This document shows positions 34,119 to 43,370 of a stretch of 64,000 bases of DNA, in pieces. Numbering within the stretch: position 1 is the stretch's first letter; every line of letters starts with the position of its first letter. Source of the DNA: Auraticoccus monumenti (GTDB taxonomy: Bacteria > Actinomycetota > Actinomycetes > Propionibacteriales > Propionibacteriaceae); NCBI RefSeq assembly GCF_900101785.1, contig NZ_LT629688.1, positions 1,860,001 to 1,924,000 of the forward strand, in the 5' to 3' direction. Under the pieces are notes generated by a model, which searched no databases, had not been told where the DNA came from, and saw only the letters and a program-made list of their open reading frames with translations. The translations under genes and the position numbers were made by a program.

Positions 34119-35459
34119 GTGAACGCGACCGTGGCCAACATCGCGCTGATCCTGCTCTTCACCGTGGTCGGCGGGGTCTTCGCCGCCGCGGAGATGTCGC
34201 TGGTGTCGCTGCGTGAGAGCCAGATCAAGAGCCTGTCCCACCGGGGGAAGCGCGGCCAGACCGTGGCCCGGCTGTCCGGCAACCCCAACCGCTTCCTCTC
34301 CGCGGTGCAGATCGGGGTGACCCTGTCGGGCTTCCTGTCCGCGGCCTTCGGCGGCGCCACCCTGCAGGGGGAGCTGTCACCGGTGCTGCAGGGGATGGGG
34401 CTGTCGGTCGCGGTGGCCGACGCCGTCGCGCTGGTGGGCATCACCGTGGTCATCTCCTACGTCTCGATCGTGCTCGGCGAGCTGACGGCCAAGCGGCTGG
34501 CGCTGCAGCGGGCCGAGGGGTTCGCCCTGGCGCTGGCTCCGCTGGTGGACCTGATCGCCACCCTGGCCCGGCCGGTGATCTGGCTGCTGGGGGCCTCCAC
34601 CAACATCGCCGTGCGGCTGCTCGGCGGGGACCCGCGGGCCAGCCGCGAGGAGGTCAGCGACGAGGAGATCCGGGCGATGGTGCACACCTCGCTGACCCTG
34701 GGCCCGGAGGAGCGCCGGATCATGGACGAGGTCTTCTCCGCCGGGGAGCGGAGCCTGCGCGAGGTGATGGTGCCGCGCACCGAGGTGCAGTTCCTGGCCG
34801 GCACCACCCCGATCAGCCGGGCCGTCCGCGAGGTCCGCGACGCCCCCCACTCGCGCTACCCGGTGACGGGTCAGTCCACCGACGACGTGGTCGGCTTCGT
34901 CCACGTCCGCGACCTCTTCGACCCCGACGTGGCCACCCGGGGTGGTGCGGTGCAGCAGCTGGCCCGGCCGGTGGTGTCGATCCCCGACACCGTCCGGATC
35001 CTGCCCGCGCTGACCGAGATGCGACGGCGTTCGGCGCACCTGGCGGTGGTGCGCGACGAGTACGGGGGGACGGCCGGGATCGTCACCATGGAGGACCTGG
35101 TCGAGGAGCTGGTCGGCGACATCACCGACGAGTACGACGTGGTGCTGCCGGAGGCCCGGGCCAGCGCCGACACCGAGGTGGACGGCCTCACCACGCTGGA
35201 GGAGTTCAGCGAGAAGTTCGACCTGCTGCTGGACGAGGGCCCCTACGACACCGTGGCCGGCTGGTTCATGGCCCGGCTCGGTCGGCTGCCCCGGGCCGAG
35301 GACGAGCTGGAGGTCGAGCTCGGGCGGGCCGAGGCCGAGGACGGGTCCGCGGAGGTGACGGTGGTGTTCCGGGTGATCGAGGTGGACGGCCGGCGGGCGT
35401 CGCGCTTCTCCGTGCTGACCCGTCCACCCGCCGAGGAGCCCGCGGAGGTGGCGCCGTGA
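34119..35459 (+). CDS. hemolysin-family CNNM/CorC-type membrane protein
   Basis: A 446-residue protein. Residues 1-190 are the CNNM (DUF21) transmembrane domain with about four helices and FAAAEMSLVSLRESQIKSL. Residues of about 205-330 are a CBS pair (VMVPRTEVQFLAG ... RYPVTGQSTDDVVGFVHVRDL ... EYGGTAGIVTMEDLVEELVGDI). The C-terminal 345-446 is the CorC_HlyC domain. Relatives are linked to magnesium or cobalt efflux; the hemolysin name is historical. The stop overlaps the cupin start (GTGA). Confidence 0.92.
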   Translation: MNATVANIALILLFTVVGGVFAAAEMSLVSLRESQIKSLSHRGKRGQTVARLSGNPNRFLSAVQIGVTLSGFLSAAFGGATLQGELSPVLQGMGLSVAVADAVALVGITVVISYVSIVLGELTAKRLALQRAEGFALALAPLVDLIATLARPVIWLLGASTNIAVRLLGGDPRASREEVSDEEIRAMVHTSLTLGPEERRIMDEVFSAGERSLREVMVPRTEVQFLAGTTPISRAVREVRDAPHSRYPVTGQSTDDVVGFVHVRDLFDPDVATRGGAVQQLARPVVSIPDTVRILPALTEMRRRSAHLAVVRDEYGGTAGIVTMEDLVEELVGDITDEYDVVLPEARASADTEVDGLTTLEEFSEKFDLLLDEGPYDTVAGWFMARLGRLPRAEDELEVELGRAEAEDGSAEVTVVFRVIEVDGRRASRFSVLTRPPAEEPAEVAP

Positions 35460-35920
35460 CGACGGGGGACCGGGACCAGACTTCTCCCGGGTCGCCGTCC
35501 GCCGGGTCGCCGTCCGCCGGGTCGCCGGACGTGGTCCCGGCGCTGGCGGCGGCACGGCTCTCCGGTGAGGACCTGGAGCTGGTGGAGTGGGTCGCCGAGC
35601 CCGGTCCCGACGGCGGTGCGGTCTGGCAGGCGCCGCTGCACGTCCACCACGCCGACGACGAGGCCTGGTACGTGCTCAGCGGCCGGATGGTCTTCCGGCT
35701 CGGCCCCGACGTCGTGGAGGTGGGTCCCGGGGGCGCGGCGCTGGCGCGAGCCGGGGTCGCGCACACCTTCGGCGTGGTCGGCGACGAGCCGGCGCGCTAC
35801 CTGCTGGTGATGACGCCCCGCGTCGCGCAGCTGGTGGCCACGCTGCACGACCCCGCCCTCGCCGCCGGACGGAGCGCCGCCCAGGTGTTCACCGACCACG
35901 CCAGCACCCTGCTGGGGTGA
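35456..35920 (+). CDS. cupin-domain protein
   Basis: A 154-residue single cupin: [24 protein letters not shown] gives motif 1 (two His, Glu) and [21 protein letters not shown] gives motif 2 (His). The short N-terminal extension contains three SPSAG-type units from 15-bp repeats. The enzymatic role is unknown. Its GTG overlaps the CorC-type stop by four bases, so it is coupled to it. Confidence 0.83.
   Translation: MTTGDRDQTSPGSPSAGSPSAGSPDVVPALAAARLSGEDLELVEWVAEPGPDGGAVWQAPLHVHHADDEAWYVLSGRMVFRLGPDVVEVGPGGAALARAGVAHTFGVVGDEPARYLLVMTPRVAQLVATLHDPALAAGRSAAQVFTDHASTLLG
35487..35527 (+). repeat. 15-bp in-frame tandem repeat in the cupin gene
   Basis: Two full units (35487-35501, 35502-35516; CCGGGTCGCCGTCCG) and an 11-base partial copy, coding for repeated Pro-Ser-Ala-Gly-Ser-type residues before the cupin domain. 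Confidence 0.92.
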
Positions 35921-35988
35921 GCGTGGACCGTCCCGGCCCGCGGGGATCCCGGCAGCACCACGAGCCCGTGCCTGGAATGATGGCGGCC

Positions 35989-36984
35989 ATGCCAGCCCGC
36001 GTGCTCTCCCTGACCCAGCCCACCGCCGACTCCCTGCACCTGGGGAACTACCTCGGGGCGCTGCGGCAGTGGGTGGCCCTGCAGGACGAGTACGAGGCCT
36101 TCTACGGGGTGGCCGACCTGCACGCGCTGACCGTCGAGGTGGAGCCGGCCCAGCTGACCGAGCGGACCCTGCGCAGCGCCGCCCAGTTCATCGCCGCCGG
36201 CATCGACCCGCAGCGCTCCCCGGTCTTCGCCCAGAGCCACGTGGGCGAGCACGCCCAGCTGGCCTGGGTGCTGAGCTGCCTGACCGGCTTCGGCCAGGCC
36301 AGCCGGATGACCCAGTTCAAGGACAAGTCGGCCAAGGTCGGCGCCGACAAGACCAACGTCGGGCTGTTCACCTACCCGGTCCTGATGGCCGCCGACATCC
36401 TGCTCTACCAGGCCGACCGGGTGCCCGTCGGTGAGGACCAGCGCCAGCACCTGGAGCTCACCCGCGACCTCGCCCAGCGCTTCAACCACCGCTACGGCGA
36501 GGTCTTCACGGTGCCCGAGCCGCACATCGTGAAGTCGGTCGGCAAGATCATGGACCTGCAGGACCCCACCTCGAAGATGAGCAAGAGCTCCTCCTCGCCG
36601 GCCGGCATCATCGAGCTGCTCGACGAGCCCAAGGTCAACGTCAAGAAGTTCAGGTCGGCCGTGACGGACTCCGGCACCGTCATCTCCTACGACGAGGAGG
36701 CCAAGCCCGGGGTGTCCAACCTGCTCAGCCTGCTGTCGGTGATGACCGGTGACCCGGTGGAGAAGCTCGTCGCCGACTTCGAGGGCAAGATGTACGGCCA
36801 CCTCAAGGTGGCCGTGGCCGACGCCGTGATGGCGGAGGTCGTCCCGTTCCGCGAGCGCACCCTGGAGCTGATGCAGGAGCGCACCGAGCTGCAGCGGCTG
36901 CTGACCGAGGGGGCCGAGCGCGCCCGGGTGGTGGCGTCGAAGACACTGGCCGACGTGTACGACGCCGTCGGCCTGCTGCGCTGA
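35989..36984 (+). CDS. trpS: tryptophanyl-tRNA synthetase
   Basis: A 331-residue class I synthetase. The HIGH-like motif is [15 protein letters not shown]; the KMSKS motif is [29 protein letters not shown] lies between, with [18 protein letters not shown] 35989 gives the usual N-terminus; ATG codons at 35977 and 35980 are in frame and cannot be excluded. A phosphotransferase gene follows after 36 bases. Confidence 0.95.
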   Translation: MPARVLSLTQPTADSLHLGNYLGALRQWVALQDEYEAFYGVADLHALTVEVEPAQLTERTLRSAAQFIAAGIDPQRSPVFAQSHVGEHAQLAWVLSCLTGFGQASRMTQFKDKSAKVGADKTNVGLFTYPVLMAADILLYQADRVPVGEDQRQHLELTRDLAQRFNHRYGEVFTVPEPHIVKSVGKIMDLQDPTSKMSKSSSSPAGIIELLDEPKVNVKKFRSAVTDSGTVISYDEEAKPGVSNLLSLLSVMTGDPVEKLVADFEGKMYGHLKVAVADAVMAEVVPFRERTLELMQERTELQRLLTEGAERARVVASKTLADVYDAVGLLR

Positions 36985-37020
36985 TCGGTCGAGGCGACGA
37001 GGACGGGGGAGGGGGCTGCG

Positions 37021-38247
37021 ATGGAGCGCGACGACCCGGACGGTTCGCGGCTGCTGACCTCACGCGACGTCGGTGACCTGCTGAGCGCCGCCGTGGAGCA
37101 CTCCGGCGGCCAGCTGGTCGACTGGCGGATGGAGCACGTCGACGCCAACCCCCAGCACTCCACCACCGCCACCTACAACGCCACCGTGCAGTGGCCCTTC
37201 GGCCGGCGCGAGGAGCTGCTCGGGGTGAGCGCCCGGGTCGGTGGACCGGCTCCCAGCGACGAGCGGGCCGAGATCTTCGCCGCCGGGTCGCGCCAGCTGG
37301 CCGTCTGGATCTACCCCAAGGACCCCGACCTGCCCGGGCTGGTGCGGGCGGCCTACCCCGCGGGCATGGCCGAGGTGCTGAACGAGCACCGGGTGCTGCC
37401 CTCCCCGGTGCGTCCGGAGCAGGTGGCGCTGGAGATGATCGCCTACCGCCCGCGCCGCCGGGCGGTGCTGCGGGCCACCGTGACCACCCCGGGCGGACCG
37501 GTGACCTTCTACGTCAAGGTGCTCCGTCGGCAGCTCTTCGCCGAGGTGGAGCGCCGTCACCTGATGCTGCTCGAGGTCGGCGTGCCCGCCCCCCCGGTGG
37601 CCGCCTCCACCTCCGACCACCTGCTGGTGCTGCGCGAGCTGTCCGGACGCCCGCTGGCCAAGGCCATCTTCGACCCGCACCCGCCGACGTCGGCCGAGCG
37701 CCTGATCGGGGTGCTGGACGCGATGCCGGCGGCGGTCAGCCAGCTGCAGCGCCGCCCGCCGTGGACGGACTCGGTGCAGCACTACACCGTGATGGTGCAG
37801 CGGGCGATGCCCGGCGAGCAGCGGCGGCTGGACTGGATCACCGCCGAGATCCAGTCCGGTCTGGCCGGCACCGCCCCCGGTGACGAGCCCACCCACGGGG
37901 ACTTCCACGAGGGCCAGGTGCACGTCGACGGCGGCCGGGTCGTCGGGGTCCTCGACGTCGACACCATCGGCCCCGGCCGGCGGGTGGACGACCTGGCCTG
38001 CATGGTGGCCCACCTCTCCACGGTGCAGCGGATGAACACCGAGCAGGCCGCCCGGGTGCGCGCCCTGCTGGCCGGCTGGGTGCCCGTCTTCGACACCCGG
38101 GTCGACCCCACCGAGCTCCGGCTGCGGGCCGCCGCGGTGATCATCTCCCTGGCCACCGGCCCCTACCGCAGCCAGGAACCCCACTGGGAGCGCGAGACCT
38201 CCTTCATCATCGACGCCGCCGAGGCCCTGGTCCGCCAGGTCCGCTGA
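37021..38247 (+). CDS. aminoglycoside-phosphotransferase-like kinase
   Basis: A 408-residue protein with an atypical N-terminal half and a C-terminal APH/choline-kinase fold. The Brenner-type catalytic motif THGDFHEGQVHVDGGRV (about 295) and DVDTIGPGRRVDDLA (about 315, metal-binding Asp) are intact. The substrate is unknown; nothing points to antibiotic resistance. A GGGGGAGG tract precedes the ATG. Located directly after trpS, probably cotranscribed. Confidence 0.83.
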   Translation: MERDDPDGSRLLTSRDVGDLLSAAVEHSGGQLVDWRMEHVDANPQHSTTATYNATVQWPFGRREELLGVSARVGGPAPSDERAEIFAAGSRQLAVWIYPKDPDLPGLVRAAYPAGMAEVLNEHRVLPSPVRPEQVALEMIAYRPRRRAVLRATVTTPGGPVTFYVKVLRRQLFAEVERRHLMLLEVGVPAPPVAASTSDHLLVLRELSGRPLAKAIFDPHPPTSAERLIGVLDAMPAAVSQLQRRPPWTDSVQHYTVMVQRAMPGEQRRLDWITAEIQSGLAGTAPGDEPTHGDFHEGQVHVDGGRVVGVLDVDTIGPGRRVDDLACMVAHLSTVQRMNTEQAARVRALLAGWVPVFDTRVDPTELRLRAAAVIISLATGPYRSQEPHWERETSFIIDAAEALVRQVR

Positions 38248-38448
38248 GCCCCTGGACGGCCGGCCCCCGGCAACGCAGGCCCGCGGACCCTCGCGGACGC
38301 CCGCGACGCCGCGCTGGTGCGACGTGGGGCCGGGTAGTCGCGGCCAGAGGTCGTACTGGACGTCGTGGGCGGCCGTGAGGCCACAAGTTGTGCACAGGTG
38401 GGGGGCGGGACGGGGTCACGGGAGGGTCCGCGGTGCGAGCGTGGAGCC

Positions 38449-39369
38449 GTGCACGCGCGGGTCGAGCCACCAGGAGAGCTGCTCCGGCACGCCCGGGGAC
38501 GCGGGGGTGTCGTCTCCCGGGGAGAGGCCTCGGCGGCCGGGGTGGGGCGGCACTCGATCGCACGTCTGGTCCGCGACGGGAGGTGGGTGCCCCTCGGCCG
38601 GGGGCTCTACCTCACCGACGGACGTCCGAGCTGGAGCACCTGGGCCTGGGCGGGGGTCCGGGTGGCCGGGGAGGGGAGTCTGGTCGGGGGGTCGGCGGCC
38701 GGGCACCTGCACCAGCTGGTGGACCCACCTGAGGTGGTCGACGTGTGGGTGCCCGCACGCCCGCTGCCGCGCTCCGGCGACCGGTGGCGGTTCCGGCTCG
38801 ACGTCGAGGGCCGGCGTCCGGCGCCGGGGGCTCTTCCGCTGCTCAGCCTGGAGGACGCCGTGCTGGACCTGGCGGGCGAGGTCGGCGAGCTGGACACGAT
38901 CGACCTGGTGCACAAGGCGATGCGCCGGACCTCCCCCGGGCGGCTGCGACGGAGCATGGACAGCCGCTCCCGGGTGGCCCGCAGGTCGTTGCTGGCCAGC
39001 CTCCTCGAGGACGCCGTGGAGGGGGTCGAGTCACCGCTGGAGGCCCTCTACCGGACGAAGGTGGAACGCGCCCACCGTCTTCCGGCCGCCTCTCGGCAGC
39101 ACCACTCGGTCGGGAACCGTCGGGATGTCGTGTACCTCGACCACGGTGTCGTGGTGGAGCTCGACGGCGTCAGGTGGCACCAGGAGCGGCGGCTGCGTGA
39201 CATGCGACGGGACAACGCGCACCAGCTCCGAGGGGAGGTCACCCTGCGCTACGGCTGGCACGACACGTTCGGCCGTGCCTGTCTGGTGGCCGTGCAGGTC
39301 GCCACCGTGCTCCGCCAGCGCGGCTGGACGGCACCGTTCCGGCGCTGTCGCCAGTGCCCGGCGCCCTAG
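38449..39369 (+). CDS. DUF559-type protein with AbiEi-like N-terminus
   Basis: A 306-residue protein. Residues 20-110 look like the AbiEi/winged-helix antitoxin-type N-terminus (VVSRGEASAAGVGRHSIARLVRDGRWVPLGRGLYLT). Residues 215-295 are DUF559, a Vsr/restriction-endonuclease-like fold: NRRDVVYLDHGVVVELDG with acidic residues, and WHQERRLRDMRRDNAHQLRG. Such genes are common, highly variable accessory genes in actinobacteria. GTG 38449 is a best guess; in-frame starts further upstream exist. Both flanks carry GTGCGACGT sequences. Confidence 0.75.
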   Translation: MHARVEPPGELLRHARGRGGVVSRGEASAAGVGRHSIARLVRDGRWVPLGRGLYLTDGRPSWSTWAWAGVRVAGEGSLVGGSAAGHLHQLVDPPEVVDVWVPARPLPRSGDRWRFRLDVEGRRPAPGALPLLSLEDAVLDLAGEVGELDTIDLVHKAMRRTSPGRLRRSMDSRSRVARRSLLASLLEDAVEGVESPLEALYRTKVERAHRLPAASRQHHSVGNRRDVVYLDHGVVVELDGVRWHQERRLRDMRRDNAHQLRGEVTLRYGWHDTFGRACLVAVQVATVLRQRGWTAPFRRCRQCPAP

Positions 39370-39409
39370 TGCGACGTGCTGCCGCGCAGTCCCGGCCCGA
39401 CGTCGCACT
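39368..39409 (+). terminator. inverted repeat overlapping the DUF559 stop codon
   Basis: AGTGCGACGT (39368-39377) and ACGTCGCACT (39400-39409) form a 10-bp stem with a 22-base loop. It begins inside the TAG stop. The 9-base core GTGCGACGT recurs at 38317-38325 upstream of the gene. Confidence 0.55.
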
Positions 39410-39430
39410 GGCCGGGTCACGGCGTGGCGC

Positions 39431-40138
39431 TCAGGCGGGCTGGAGGTGGTGGTGGAGGAAGGTGAGGGTGGTGGCCCAGGCCCGGGCTGAGGCCTCGGGG
39501 TGGTGCCAGGGGCCGACGGAGTTGTCGAAGGCGTGGTCGGCGCCGGGGTGGCTCTCCCAGCGGGCGCCCTGCGGGGTCACGGCGTTGCGGACGAGGCGCT
39601 GGGCCTCGAGGTCGATGAAGGAGTCGGCCTCGCCGAAGTGGTGCAGGCTCGGCGCACCCACCTGCGGGGCCAGGTCGAGCAGGGAGGGCAGCGCGGAGCC
39701 GTAGTAGCTGACCAGGGCGGCCGGGGACGTCCGGGCCGCGACCGCGAAGGCCAGCCCGCCGCCGAAGCAGAACCCGAGCAGACCGACGCCGCCGCTCCCG
39801 GACGAGCGCAGCGACTCCACCGCGGCCGCACCGTCGGCCACCGCCGCCTCGAAGTCCAGCCGCCCGACCAGGCCCATGGCCTGCTCCAGCGCCTCCGGCC
39901 CGGCCTCCGTGATCTCCGGTGCAGCCCCCTCGGGGCCGAGCCGCCAGTAGAAGTGCGGCGCGAGCACGCCGTAGCCCTCCGCCGCGAGGTCCCGGCAGCG
40001 GCCCCGGATGTAGTCGGTGACCCCGAAGATCTCCTGGCAGACGACCACCGTGGCGGTCACCTCGCCCGAGGGCGCGAACCACTCGGCCGGCATCGGCCCG
40101 TCCGGCGTGGCGACCTGGATGATCTGGGAGTCCGTCAT
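39431..40138 (-). CDS. dienelactone hydrolase family protein
   Basis: A 235-residue alpha/beta hydrolase with the DLH triad: Cys in LLGFCFGGGLAF, Asp in GEADSFID and His in PGADHAFDN. The N-terminus VVVCQEIFGVTDYIRGRCRDLA contributes the conserved Glu that activates the Cys. The true substrate may not be a dienelactone. Start ATG 40138. It is divergent from the mutase gene, with a repeat-rich 273-base region between. Confidence 0.9.
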   Translation of the reverse strand: MTDSQIIQVATPDGPMPAEWFAPSGEVTATVVVCQEIFGVTDYIRGRCRDLAAEGYGVLAPHFYWRLGPEGAAPEITEAGPEALEQAMGLVGRLDFEAAVADGAAAVESLRSSGSGGVGLLGFCFGGGLAFAVAARTSPAALVSYYGSALPSLLDLAPQVGAPSLHHFGEADSFIDLEAQRLVRNAVTPQGARWESHPGADHAFDNSVGPWHHPEASARAWATTLTFLHHHLQPA

Positions 40139-40218
40139 GGGCCGAGTGTGCCACCGCAGCCCCGGCTGCGGGACCGGAGCGCCGCGTGAGCCCGCCACCC
40201 GCCCCGTGGCAGCGTTCG

Positions 40219-40320
40219 GTGCCCCGTGCCCCGTGCCCCGTGCCCCGTGCCCGGTGCCCGGTGCCCGGTGCCCGTGTGCCCGTGTGCCCGGTGCCGGTGC
40301 CGGTGCCGGTGCCCGTGTCC
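40219..40320. repeat. heptamer/hexamer tandem repeat tract
   Basis: Four GTGCCCC (40219-40246), three GTGCCCG (40247-40267), irregular GTGCCC/GTGTGCCC units (40268-40290), then three GTGCCG (40291-40308) and a decaying end. It is non-coding, between the divergent DLH and mutase genes, about 92 bases from the mutase GTG. Confidence 0.93.
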
Positions 40321-40411
40321 TGGTGCGCGGTGCGCGGTGCCGGGGACGGGACGGGGTGGCATCATCGGCCGCGGGCGCCCGCCGGGGGCCCGAGCCGACG
40401 AGGAGGCCGAC

Positions 40412-41992
40412 GTGCGCGACCAGACCGAGTCCGGCACCCCCTTCGCCGGCGTGTACGGCCCCGACGACCTCGCCGGCTTCGACCCGGCCGAGAAGCTGGG
40501 GGAGCCGGGCGCCTTCCCCTACACCCGCGGCGTGCACCCGACCATGTACACCTCCCGGCCCTGGACGATGCGCCAGTACGCCGGGTTCGGCACCGCCGCG
40601 GAGTCCAACGCCCGCTACCGCGAGCTGATCGCGCAGGGGACGGCCGGGCTGTCGGTGGCCTTCGACCTGCCGACCCAGATGGGCCACGACTCCGACGCCC
40701 CGCTGGCCGCCGGCGAGGTCGGCAAGGTCGGCGTGGCCATCGACTCGATCGAGGACATGCGGGTCCTCTTCGACGGCATCCCGCTGGGGGAGGTGTCGAC
40801 GTCGATGACCATCAACGCCCCGGCCGCGGTGCTGCTGCTGCTCTACGAGCTGGTGGCCGAGGAGCAGGGCGTCCCTGCCGACCGGCTCACCGGGACCATC
40901 CAGAACGACGTGCTCAAGGAGTACATCGCCCGCGGCACGTACATCTTCCCGCCCGAGCCGTCGCTGCGGCTGGTGGCCGACACCTTCGCCTACTGCCAGC
41001 GGCGGCTGCCGCGCTGGAACACCATCTCCATCAGCGGCTACCACATGGCCGAGGCCGGGGCGACGCCCGCGCAGGAGATCGCCTTCACCCTGGCCGACGG
41101 GATCGCCTACGTGGAGGCGGCCCTGGCCGCTGGGCTGGAGGTCGACGAGTTCGCCCCGCGGCTGTCCTTCTTCTTCGTCGCGCGGACCACGCTGCTGGAG
41201 GAGGTGGCGAAGTTCCGCGCCGCACGCCGGATCTGGGCCCACGTGATGCGCGAGCGGTTCGGGGCCCGGCACCCCAAGAGCCTGATGCTGCGCTTCCACA
41301 CCCAGACCGCGGGGGTCCAGCTGACCGCCCAGCAGCCCGAGGTCAACCTGGCCCGCGTCACCATCCAGGCCTTGGCGGCCGTCCTCGGCGGCACCCAGTC
41401 CCTGCACACCAACTCCTTCGACGAGGCGCTGGCGCTGCCCACCCAGAAGTCGGCGCGGCTGGCCCTGCGCACCCAGCAGGTGATCGCCCACGAGACCGAC
41501 GTCACCTCCACCGTGGACCCCTTCGCCGGCTCCTACGTGGTGGAGAGCCTGACCGACGCGGTCGAGGCGGAGGCGCTCCGGCTGATGGCGGCGGTGGAGG
41601 AGCTCGGGGGTGCGGTGCGGGCCATCGAGGAGGGCTTCCAGAAGTCCGAGATCGAGCGGACGGCCTACCAGATCGCCCGTGAGATCGACGCCGGTGAGCG
41701 GGTGGTGGTCGGGGTGAACCGCTTCACCGTGGACGTCGAGGACCCCTACCAGCCGCTGCGGGTCGACCCCGTGCTGGAGCGCGAGCAGGTGGCCCGGCTG
41801 GTCCGGCTGCGGTCCGAGCGCGACCAGCCGGCCGTCGACCGGGCGCTGGAGGCGCTGGTCGCCGCGGCCGCGGGCACCACCAACGTGCTGGACCCGATGC
41901 GGGAGGCGCTGCGGCTGGGGGCCACGGTCGGGGAGGTGTGCAACGCGCTGCGCGGGGTCTGGGGCGTGCACAGCCCCCGCGAGACCTTCTGA
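40412..41992 (+). CDS. catalytic large subunit of a cobalamin-dependent acyl-CoA mutase
   Basis: A 526-residue methylmalonyl-CoA mutase-type TIM barrel without a B12 domain, like the A subunits of split mutases. Recognised by [68 protein letters not shown] and [15 protein letters not shown]. Compared with Propionibacterium MCM, the substrate-site Tyr89 position is His92, the Arg207 position is kept (Arg174), and the His244 position is His211. Substrate is therefore uncertain. GTG 40412 has AGGAGG five bases upstream. The partner is probably the B12 subunit at 22300. Confidence 0.9.
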   Translation: MRDQTESGTPFAGVYGPDDLAGFDPAEKLGEPGAFPYTRGVHPTMYTSRPWTMRQYAGFGTAAESNARYRELIAQGTAGLSVAFDLPTQMGHDSDAPLAAGEVGKVGVAIDSIEDMRVLFDGIPLGEVSTSMTINAPAAVLLLLYELVAEEQGVPADRLTGTIQNDVLKEYIARGTYIFPPEPSLRLVADTFAYCQRRLPRWNTISISGYHMAEAGATPAQEIAFTLADGIAYVEAALAAGLEVDEFAPRLSFFFVARTTLLEEVAKFRAARRIWAHVMRERFGARHPKSLMLRFHTQTAGVQLTAQQPEVNLARVTIQALAAVLGGTQSLHTNSFDEALALPTQKSARLALRTQQVIAHETDVTSTVDPFAGSYVVESLTDAVEAEALRLMAAVEELGGAVRAIEEGFQKSEIERTAYQIAREIDAGERVVVGVNRFTVDVEDPYQPLRVDPVLEREQVARLVRLRSERDQPAVDRALEALVAAAAGTTNVLDPMREALRLGATVGEVCNALRGVWGVHSPRETF

Positions 41993-42118
41993 CGGAGCGG
42001 TCGTCGACCACGCCACCGGTTCGCCGTCGGGGCACCGTGTCCGGGTGGCGAAGCGGTTCCCGGGCGCCGGTCTGGCAGACTCGACGGGTCGTCGAGCCCT
42101 CCCAGGAGCAACCCCCTC

Positions 42119-43357
42119 GTGATCAACCAGCTGCAGGAAGCGATCCGTGAGGCCGCCTCGGGCTTCTCCGACGAGCTGATCAGCTTCCGTCGCGATCTGC
42201 ACGCCCACCCCGAGGTCGGCTACAACGAGCGGCGCACCACGGCCCGGGTCAAGGAGCGGCTGGAGCGGGCCGGGCTGGAGCCGCAGGTGCTGCGGATGGG
42301 TACCGGGCTGCTCTGCGAGATCGCCCCGCGTGAGCCGGTGGCCCTGGTCGAGGGGGAGCGCCGGCCCAGCACGGTGGGGCTGCGCGCCGACATCGACGCC
42401 CTGCCGATCACCGACACCAAGGACGTCGCCTACGCCTCCACCACCGCGGGCGTCACCCACGCCTGCGGACACGACGTGCACACCACCGTGGTGGTCGGCG
42501 TCGGGCTGGTGCTGGCCCGGCTGCGGGAGCGCGGGCTGCTGCGCAACACCGTCCGGCTGATCTTCCAGCCCGCCGAGGAGGCCAGCCCCGGTGGGGCGCC
42601 GGAGGTGATCGCCGAGGGTGGTCTGATCGGCCTGGACGAGGTCTACGCGCTGCACTGCGACCCCCGCACCGACGTCGGGAAGCTGGCCCTGAAGAAGGGG
42701 GCGATCACCTCCGCCGCCGACCGGGTCCGGGTCACCCTGCGTGGTCCCGGCGGCCACACGTCCCGTCCGCACACCACCTCCGACGTGGTCACCGCGATGG
42801 GCACCGTGATCACCCAGACCCCGCTGGTGCTGTCCCGCCGGCTGGACCCGCGCAGCGGGACCTCGCTGATCTGGGGCCACGTCCAGGCCGGCACCGCCCC
42901 CAACGCCATCCCGCGCCACGGCGTCCTGTCCGGGACCATGCGCACCCTCACCGTGGAGGGCTGGCAGCAGGCCCGCACCTTGCTCCCGGAGGTGCTGGAG
43001 CACCTGGTCGCCCCCTACGACGTCTCCCTCGAGCTCGACCTCGACGAGGGCCTGCCGCCCACGGTCAACCACCCGGCCGGGGTGGACCGGATGATCGACG
43101 CCGCGCAGAGCCAGCTCGGCCCCGGCTCGGTCACCCGCACCGAGCAGTCCCTGGGCGGGGAGGACTTCTCCTGGATGCTGCAGAAGGTGCCGGGGGCGAT
43201 GGCCCGGCTGGGGGTGCGCACCCCCGGGCGCACCGACTGGCCCGACATCCACCGTCCCGGGTTCGACGTGGACGAGCGCTGCATCGGCATCGGGGTCCAG
43301 GCCCTCAGCCGGCTGGCCGCCGTCGGCTCGGCCCGGCTGGAGTCCCGCGCCCCCTGA
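42119..43357 (+). CDS. M20-family amidohydrolase (hippuricase/carboxypeptidase-like)
   Basis: A 412-residue metallo-hydrolase of the AbgB/HipO subgroup. Metal ligands appear in HACGHDVHTTVVVG, QPAEEASPGGA and the late GGEDFSWML. The dimer domain contains VRVTLRGPGGHTSRPH. N-terminal LISFRRDLHAHPEVGYNE is standard. Substrates are N-acyl or N-aminoacyl amino acids. GTG 42119 has CAGGAGC upstream. The BMP lipoprotein gene follows after 181 bases with its own promoter region. Confidence 0.92.
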   Translation: MINQLQEAIREAASGFSDELISFRRDLHAHPEVGYNERRTTARVKERLERAGLEPQVLRMGTGLLCEIAPREPVALVEGERRPSTVGLRADIDALPITDTKDVAYASTTAGVTHACGHDVHTTVVVGVGLVLARLRERGLLRNTVRLIFQPAEEASPGGAPEVIAEGGLIGLDEVYALHCDPRTDVGKLALKKGAITSAADRVRVTLRGPGGHTSRPHTTSDVVTAMGTVITQTPLVLSRRLDPRSGTSLIWGHVQAGTAPNAIPRHGVLSGTMRTLTVEGWQQARTLLPEVLEHLVAPYDVSLELDLDEGLPPTVNHPAGVDRMIDAAQSQLGPGSVTRTEQSLGGEDFSWMLQKVPGAMARLGVRTPGRTDWPDIHRPGFDVDERCIGIGVQALSRLAAVGSARLESRAP

Positions 43358-43370
43358 GCCCGACGTCCGG

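Noticed and set aside
34119-35459. A hemolysin or virulence factor
   Set aside because: The name is inherited. Domain order (CNNM, CBS pair, CorC_HlyC) indicates an ion-transport-type protein.
37021-38247. Aminoglycoside resistance gene
   Set aside because: Only the phosphotransferase fold is shared. The N-terminal half is different and the setting (after trpS) is housekeeping-like.
38388-38396. TTGTGCACA, one base from a DnaA box
   Set aside because: A single site, with no cluster and no dnaA or dnaN nearby. It does not support an origin.
40219-40320. Short repeats as a CRISPR array
   Set aside because: Units are 6-7 bases with no spacers and no cas genes.
39431-43252. A 1273-codon open frame on the minus strand through the mutase and M20 genes
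   Set aside because: It is an antisense shadow produced by high GC codon bias. Only its last 235 codons (the dienelactone hydrolase) are real.
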